This document shows, in pieces, positions 57,340-64,000 of a DNA stretch of 64,000 bases. Origin of the DNA: Petaurus breviceps papuanus (Eukaryota > Chordata > Mammalia > Diprotodontia > Petauridae); assembly GCA_028583685.1 (NCBI GenBank), contig JAMXIF010000065.1, forward strand, positions 33,395,602-33,459,601. Reading direction: 5' to 3'. The notes under the pieces are model-generated. The model worked only from the letters and a program-made list of their open reading frames with translations, had not been told where the DNA came from and made no database searches. Made by a program: the position numbers and the translations under genes. The stretch's first letter is position 1; every line of letters starts with the position of its first letter.

Positions 57340-57530
57340 TGTAGCTATGCTAGACCCTAAAGTCAGGAAGACCTGCATTCAGCTTCTGAAGACAGATCGC
57401 ACCTCGGATACTTAGTAGCAGGATGACCCTGGGCAAGTTGCTAACCTGTCTGCCTTCCTTACCCCGTTTGTAAAATGAAGTGATTGGACCCAATGGCCTT
57501 TAAGGCCCCCTTTACTTTAAACTTAGTGTT
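57340..57530 (+). repeat. tRNA-type SINE/MIR
   Basis: agaccctaaagtcaggaaga, cctgcattcagcttctgaag, gaccctgggcaagttgctaa, tgaagtgattggacccaatg. Confidence 0.7.
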
Positions 57531-57589
57531 CTTAGTGGTTGTGGTCTAAATCCACCAGTATCTTCGTGGAACCGGTTGCTTGGGGTTGT

Positions 57590-57845
57590 GCAGTGTGTGT
57601 GTGTGTGTAGCTTTGCCTTGTAAAGCGAAAAAATAGCATGCTTCCATCTGCATTCAGACCCCGTCAGTTCTTTCTCTGGAGGTGGACAGCGTTTTTGCAC
57701 CATGAGCCCTTTGGGATGGTCTTGGATTGTTGTACTGCAGAGATTAAGTTATTCACAGTTGAACACGGTGCAGTATTGATGTTACTCAGTGCAGTGTTTT
57801 CCTGGTTCTGCTCACTTCGAATCAGTTCGTGTAAGTGAGACGACT
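57590..57845 (-). repeat. L1 3' UTR, strongly 5'-truncated
   Basis: tagcatgcttccatctgcat, cagttctttctctggaggtg, caccatgagccctttgggat, gttttcctggttctgctcac follow the marsupial L1 3' UTR. It contains CG dinucleotides next to the island (gaacacggtgcagt). Confidence 0.8.
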
Positions 57846-59305
57846 TACTAGACTAAGTCGGAGACCAGCAGCCAAGGTATGTCTTGGTGGAGTTTCCCTA
57901 TTTGCCTTTCCCATGAAAACAGGGCCCAAAGAATAAGGAAATATCTGGTGCTTTGCAAGAACGTTTTATAGGTAGTCAAGGCCATCTCTCAGGGGCTTTT
58001 TGCTTCCGAGAACATTTGGAGAAGGAAAGTGAGGAAGACAGGATAACAAGGATAACTGATTTTAATGTTTATTTTGTCATATTGTGAAGGAAATGGGCAG
58101 AGCCCAATTTTTGCAAGTTAGTGGATACTCATGTTTAGCTTATCTGTGAGAGCAGATATCTGTATTTCACTTTGACACCATATTGATTGATGAGGATCTC
58201 AAATCTTCTGTAGCCTCTGGAGGTGCCTGTATGTGTCTCTGTGTGTCTGTGGATTAAGTGTAATCTAGACCAGAAAGGTATAGATGCCTCAAGAGTAGTG
58301 AGTTCCCTGACCCTGGGCATATACAAAAAAGCCCGGATGACCGTTGTCATTCTACAGTGACTCCCAAATCTTAGCTTCCATAACCCTGTGTATATTGGTT
58401 CATTATGTACTACATACGTATTTATGTGTATATACCTGTGATATATTGCTGCTTCTTTGCTCATAAATTCTACCTCATCTGACCTCCACATTCTTTATAA
58501 TTTTATTAGGGCCTAATTTAAAACATCAAAACTCCTTAGAGTGTTATCAACTTTTTTTTAAAGTTTTATCCTTGAGAAAAATTGCTATCAGGAAATGGAG
58601 TGGTTTTGAATAGGCTAAGTGAAGTGGTAGGTTCACCAAAATAGTGCAAGGTACCATATAAGAGTGGTTTTGCAAGGCCATCACAATTGTCTGTTTCTAG
58701 GATATCTGCAAAGCAGTCATAAAGTTATTATTAAGAGCCTACTATATGCTAGATTAGAAATCATAGGAATGGGAAGAATTGATGTCCAGTTTGCTGGTGC
58801 TTATCAAGTGATATAAATTCTGTAAACTTTGGAGTGTTTTACCATTGTTTTTGTGGGTAAGGAGAGGGTACTGGACCTGCGAGTTCATTCCGTGTGTGGA
58901 AACTCCAGTGCCAATTAGCTCCTCTATCATTTGTGGTCCTATAATGGGAGTATCCTGGCCATATAATATGTGTCAGAAATACTGCAAGGCCCTCCCACAC
59001 CATATTGCCTCTCTGCTTGTTTTTAAATAACATGATTTCTCAGTGTTTGGGGACATTAGTCTGTCCTGAAAATGTTTGTGGTGTGGTGTAGGGTGATGTG
59101 ATGTCTTGTATCCTCTTGTTTTTCAACAAGATTTGTATGTAGAACCTGCTAACAGCCATGGTGTGTGAGAACTTGTGTATGTATGTGTAAGTAATGTCAT
59201 TGGAAGTGGAGAGTATAGGTTGATAGACTGACGGATGAGGGAAAGGGTAATGAAAGTCCCTTTACCCCCAACCACTATCCTGGGAAGTTCATGTGTATCA
59301 CCAGA
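57846..59305. other. Presumed first intron, mostly unique
   Basis: An L3-like fragment near 58718-58775 (ttattaagagcctactatat). No exon recognised. A 118-codon minus-strand frame (58491-58135) has no recognisable motif. Confidence 0.4.
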
Positions 59306-59309
59306 TGAG

Positions 59310-59375
59310 TTAGCGTGCTTAAAGTGCTTTGCAAACCTTAAAATGCTATGTAAATGTGGGTGATTGTTGTTACTA
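59310..59375 (+). repeat. MAR1 3' tail
   Basis: aaagtgctttgcaaacctta and tgctatgtaaatgtgggtga. Confidence 0.7.
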
Positions 59376-60550
59376 ACTGAAACAGGGATATCTGAATGAG
59401 CTTGGGTTTTTGTGGTATGTGGGATAGTCCAATAGCTGCCAATATGTTGCTAGCATAAGCTGCAGTCATGTAGGTGGCCACATGGGACTTGCACAATGCA
59501 TAGATGTATTTCAGATTCATATCCAACTATGGTGTCTAATTCATTTTTTAAAAGGTTTGTGAAAATTTTTCATTTTGAATAATATCTTGCTTGTGCTCAC
59601 TATATTAAGTATAATAAACAATCAGTCCATTAAAAGGCCACTTAAGAGATGTGCATGATAAGAGTATGGGGCCTACTGAGATTTAGCTGAAATTGGAAAT
59701 AATAGCCCTAATGGTTTTGAATGGACCTAAAGTTATTCTTTCTACTTGGACCAGGCCCACCTGGTGATTTGCAAATAGGCAGGTTTTTACTTCAGAATCA
59801 TAACATATTCATATTGAGGCTTTTAATTACATTTTGTGACCATTTTAGTGCTATAATAAACTCTTTAGTTCAATCATTTCTTATTTCATTCATAGTATTT
59901 TACATTTCACAGCTGGGAAGGAATATTTAAAAAGCTTCTTGTCCAACTCCCCCTTCCCCGCCTTATTTGCTCTTCTCTTCCTTTGAGTATCTGTTTAGTT
60001 CCAGACCTTGAGTAGCAGTTATATTTTTGGACACTTTATTCTGGACATTTTAATAAGTTGTATTATGCTTGCTTTTTTTGGTCCACACATATGATATTAC
60101 AGGTCACATTTACTTCAAATTTTTCTAAAATGTGAATAATAGGGTCGCACTTAAATGATAGTCATAATTGCAGTCTCACTTGTATAGTTCCAATTCTACA
60201 GATACTATTTCTATAGGGAAAAGTGGACTATGATTAACCTATTCTCTAATGTAAAAAGTAACAGTTTAGTCTGTAAATTACTCCAAGATTTCTGATTTTT
60301 GGCTTCCTACAGAGAATTGTACAATATGGAGAATAGGTTAGTAGTTATGATTTGGTTAAGAGTGATCTCATAGCCTTGAAAGGTGGGGGGGGGGGGCTTG
60401 GGAGATATTTTGTTGGCTTTTTCTTTTGAATTTACTAAGTTTTAATTGTTTCGTGACCTTTTAACTGCTGAATTAATTTCTTCTTGTAAGATAACTGCAG
60501 CAGCTACTGGTGGATTCTGTGTAATAGCATTTCTTTAGAGAACTGATTTC
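59376..60550. other. Unassigned, presumed intronic
   Basis: A poly-G run at about 60385-60396. No exon or repeat recognised. Confidence 0.4.
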
Positions 60551-60554
60551 CTTG

Positions 60555-60695
60555 GGATTGTGGAGGTAGGCTTGTTGGAAGTCCCCTAGTCTAATTCCCT
60601 TGTTTTACAGATGAGGAAACGGCAGCCCAGAGAGGTTGTGACCTAGGCCTGGGATTTGAATTCTGGTCTTATGACTCTGAATCTAGTACTCTTTC
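60555..60695 (-). repeat. MIR-type SINE, antisense
   Basis: cccctagtctaattcccttg, acagatgaggaaacggcagc, ttctggtcttatgactctga. Confidence 0.75.
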
Positions 60696-61094
60696 TGTAA
60701 ATTTGCTCTTTCCTGGACATCCTAAGGGGTGGGGGGGGGAGGAATCTGCTTTTCTGGGTGAAGGAGCAGCTTCAGAAGGAAGATTTTCCAAAAAATTATC
60801 AATGTTCTTGAGTAGTCTAGAGCAAGACTTCTTAAACTTATTTCACTTATGATCCTTCAGTGCTTCTCAGACTGTGTCTAAACACAGTTTAGAGAACCAT
60901 GCTCCATTTTGTGTCAGCTTTCCTTGTGTCCTAAATTGCTTTTATCCCAGCAAAAATATTCCCTCAGAATTATTTTCCTCTGTATTAAAAGGCAGTTGAG
61001 CTGTGTATTAATTTTCTCTATCAAAAAATTCCACTATGTGGTTATATTTGATAAATGACCTTTCACCTTATCTTTCACTTCTTGACCATTTTCT
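60696..61094. other. Mostly unassigned
   Basis: 60826-60905 resembles a hAT end (cttcttaaacttatttcact) but is too short to call. Confidence 0.35.
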
Positions 61095-61290
61095 GCTCCC
61101 CCTGCTGTCCCACACTCCTCTCCCTTTCTAGCTATTTTCTGTATTGTGTCTTACCATTAGAAGAATATAAGCTCCTTGAGGGCTTATGTTGAGGGCAAGG
61201 ACTACCTTCCTTCCTTATACTTGTATTACCAGTACTTAGCACTGTACCTGACAAATTGTAAATACTTAATAAATGCTTTATTGTGCATAT
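61095..61290 (+). repeat. L2 3' end
   Basis: agaatataagctccttgagg, cagtacttagcactgtacct, and aatacttaataaatgc: the L2 terminus. Confidence 0.8.
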
Positions 61291-61805
61291 TGTTTTTGAA
61301 ATCTTATGAAAGCAAAAAAAAAAAAAATCCTACAGCTTAAAATTGCAAAAACTGAATCTCACACCAAAATGACTACAAAAGATTAGAAATTTCCTGTGGG
61401 TGAAATACCCTTTTAAAGGTACTTGTACATCAATGGCTTTATTTGATTGTCCAACTTTGAAATCTACATTTCTGGAATTTAAACTTGCTAAGCATTTTTA
61501 AAGACTATCCAATAACAGTAGTGCTCCTTTGAAACATGTCTTTTTTATATTTTTTACAGGTAGATTAAACCCTATAAGATTGTTTAAATAAGGCTTTATG
61601 GACTTTTAAAAATTCAGCTGACAAAATGTCACTTGAATTTCTTTCTTTACTACTCTTGACTATTCCCCATTAGAACTGCAACCTAGAGTGTGATGTAGTA
61701 GGTGCTGGCCCTTAAAACTTGGAATCAGAAATTGTAGTAGAATCGAACCAGATATGTAATTACTATGTATAACTTAGTAAATAAATAAGTTTTGGAGAAG
61801 TTGCC
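61291..61805. other. Unassigned, presumed intronic
   Basis: An acceptor-like tttttacag at 61551-61559 is followed by an early stop in one frame. No exon supported. Confidence 0.35.
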
Positions 61806-61809
61806 TGAA

Positions 61810-61930
61810 ATTCAAGTTCACTGACCTGCCCATATTCACACTGCTGCATTTGGGATTTGGATTTGTGTGTTCCTGAATCCCAAGTCCACCAGTCTTCATT
61901 ACTGGGCTACATGCTTTCTCAGTGGAACGC
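61810..61930 (-). repeat. MIR-type SINE, antisense
   Basis: cactgacctgcccatattca, tttgggatttggatttgtgt, ccagtcttcattactgggct. Confidence 0.65.
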
Positions 61931-62629
61931 GAGCTTCTTGAATAAGTCAGATACCATAAACAGTATGCCCCATCTTCTGAATTACATGAAATTTGCTTAA
62001 TCAGTCAAGGGGCTTAGAATGTTTCCCGCTGCTTTTTTATTCTGTCCCACATATATACACTATAACATTAAAGTTTGCCAACAGCTCTCTCCCTTGCATT
62101 ATAATTGAACGTTTCTGTTGAAAACTGGGGTAAAACCCTCAAAGTAAGTTTTATATTTTGTAGAGGACATGCTACAGAGCTCCATAAAATTAGAACAGTC
62201 ATGCATACATGAAAACTAATAATTTTGAACCAGTGGGAGAATACAATAGATTTTTCCCATCTCGACTTTACATAAATAATGTTCAGTCATTATGACAGCT
62301 CTGCATACAGCTGTTTCCTTATTAAGAAATTTCTTTTTCAGTTAGAAATGAATTAAACTCATTTAAAAAAATTCTAGAAAATAATTTTCTTTCATTAAGA
62401 ACTCAGGTTCCCCGAAAAGACTCAGTTCTTTTGACTATATATTTTGCCTCAGAACATTGCCTTTTTAAACCTCATTCTTGATTCATAGCATTTGATGTTA
62501 TAATAGTTTCTTTATAGAACTCCATTTTTAAAAAGTCTGGGAAAACTATTGAATAAAAGATTGATAAATATTAGATTAAACATTCTAAGGAACTAAAATG
62601 TTTATGAAAGAAAACCTCATTTAGTGGCC
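61931..62629. other. Unassigned, presumed intronic
   Basis: AT-rich; nothing recognised. Confidence 0.4.
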
Positions 62630-64000
62630 TCAAACAGTTATCAAGGGAATTGGAGATGCTATTCATGTGCTAACTTGATGCACTGTGATTGATCAGAGTT
62701 CTCAAACCATTGAAAGTCTTGTGCTTATTTGGAGCTATGTCCAGAAGAGCACAAAGTGGTACGGTATCTACTCTTTGTCCTGCTGATACAACTATGAGGT
62801 ATATACCCCAAAGAGATTAGAGAAAGAGAAAAAGTACTGACAGGTACAGAAAAATTCTCATGGTAGCCCTTTTGGTTCTAGCAATGAACTCGAAACTAAG
62901 GGAGTTACTGCCCTCTTTGTGTTTCTTACCATTTCCACCCTCCCCCTCCCATGTCTAAGATGTTGCCAAGGCCTTCTGGTTTCACCTTTACGCCTCTCAG
63001 ATATGCCATTTTTTCTCCTGACACTGCTACCCCCTGGTACAGACCCTCATCTCCTCAGGCCTGGACTATTGGCATAGCTGCTGGTGGGTTTGCCAGCCTC
63101 AGGTCTGTCAGCGTGCCAGTCCATCTTCCATTCAGCCACTAATGTACCAGGATTTAATCATGTTACCCCCCTACTCAAATTCTACTGGCTCCCTGTTCTC
63201 TACAGGATCAAACATAAAATGCTCTGTTTGACATTCAAAGCCCTTTATAACCTGCCCTCTTCTACCTTTCCTTTCGTCTTAGATCTTTCTCTCTGACACC
63301 TACTCTTTGATCCAGTGATACTGGCCTCCTGGCAGTTCTTCAGACAAGACTCCATCTCCAGGCTCCAGGCATCTTCTCTGTCCCTCATACTTGTAATCCT
63401 CTGCCTCCTCTACTCCTAACTACTGACTACCTTGGTTTCCCTAAAGTCCCACCTCTTAAAGGAAACCTTTCCCAACTCCTCTTACTTTAGTGTCGTTCGT
63501 CTTTATTTATTTTCATGTTGTCTGTCCCCTATTAGGTTATAAAGTCCACAAGGTCAGGGAGTGTCGTCTTCTTCTTTTTGTTTCCACAGTGCTTAGTACA
63601 GAGCCTGGCACATAGTAGACACTTAATAAATGCTTATTGAATTGAAGGATACACATCCACTGGGGAATAGCTGAACAAATGAAATATGAATATGGTGCTA
63701 TAAGAAATGCAAAAGAATTGGAGTCAGAGAAAATTGAGATTTATATGAATTGAGGCATACATGTGGGTATATATGAGAATAGTTTATACAAGGATAAAAA
63801 CATAAAGAAAAATGATTTTGAAATTCTTAATGCTGTGGCCAACCACAGCCCCAAGAATCAATGATGAAACATGCTGCCCATCTCCTGATAGGAACATGGT
63901 GGACTAGAGATGTTGGACCAGACCTACATTTTTTGACGTAGGCAGTGTTGAGATTTGTTTTTGCTTAACTGTTAGTTTGCTACAAGGAAAGGTTTTTATG
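62630..64000 (+). repeat. L1 ORF2 end and 3' UTR, split by an L2, running off the window
   Basis: Left part 62630-62905: cactgtgattgatcagagtt, tatttggagctatgtccaga, aagagattagagaaagag, aactcgaaactaaggga. Right part from 63652: atccactggggaatagctga, ggtgctataagaaatgc, then 3' UTR text tggccaaccacagccccaag and ctacaaggaaaggtttttat at the window end. The two parts join in register once the L2 is removed. Confidence 0.8.
62906..63651 (+). repeat. L2 3' part inserted in the L1
   Basis: ORF end and 3' UTR of L2: cctactcaaattctactggc, ggatcaaacataaaatgctc, tgacattcaaagccctttat, ataacctgccctcttctacc, then agtgcttagtacagagcctg and acacttaataaatgcttatt. About 745 bases, the longest L2 in the window. 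The words aaggga (left) and aaggata (right) may be its target duplication. Confidence 0.85.

Noticed and set aside
56529-57415. Several open frames of 73-146 codons in the GC-rich block
   Set aside because: GC-rich DNA has few stops by chance. Frames overlap on both strands and none shows a recognisable domain.
61551-61600. Exon 2 of the CpG-island gene after tttttacag
   Set aside because: No open reading with a donor at a sensible distance and no recognisable protein.
1-64000. Endogenous retrovirus or LTR copies
   Set aside because: I found no paired LTRs, primer-binding site or gag/pol-like frames; the LINE frames account for all retroelement-like signals.

Overview
This is a mammalian nuclear window and almost certainly marsupial. 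It is AT-rich. Its repeats combine MIR/CORE-SINEs, MAR1- and WSINE-like tRNA SINEs, SINEs with an RTE/BovB-like tail, L2, L3/CR1 3' ends, L1 and the ORF1-only LINE type HAL1. L1 and HAL1 rule out a monotreme; the SINE mix points to a marsupial. The species cannot be fixed by eye. I see no intact multi-exon protein-coding gene, no structural RNA gene, no CRISPR and no recognisable LTR retrovirus.

Layout. 0-9 kb is intergenic, with scattered SINEs, an L1 3' end inserted into a MIR, a young tRNA-derived SINE with target-site duplications, and a 180-bp direct-repeat pair. 9.4-13.9 kb is one minus-strand L1 interrupted by a Tc1/mariner remnant, which is itself interrupted by a second TA-flanked inverted-repeat element, plus a SINE. 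The inner element carries a long poly-C tract and an assembly gap. 14.3-23 kb is a pile of minus-strand L1 and HAL1 copies, including a near-complete HAL1 (17701-20492) with target-site duplications and an old ORF1. 24-32 kb is unique DNA with SINEs and microsatellites. 32.4-35.3 kb holds a 32-33-bp minisatellite grown from a SINE tail and split by a processed pseudogene of cyclin G1 (CCNG1). 36.2-41.7 kb is conspicuously poor in repeats. 41.7-53 kb is dense in SINEs and L3 ends. 53-56.2 kb is again AT-rich and repeat-poor. 56.3-57.3 kb is the only CpG island: a promoter with two ZNF143-type sites, an E-box, an ETS site and an ATG in good context, probably the first exon of an unidentified plus-strand gene whose body lies mostly beyond the window. 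The last kilobase is a plus-strand L1 split by an L2.

The window is best read as a stack of insertions with dateable order (L1 < mariner < inverted-repeat element; L1 < L2; SINE < L2; MIR < L1; SINE tail < minisatellite < CCNG1 retrocopy), with one real promoter near the right edge. All repeat names rest on my recognition of consensus-like words, not on a search; boundaries are generally good to 10-30 bases except where target-site duplications are cited.
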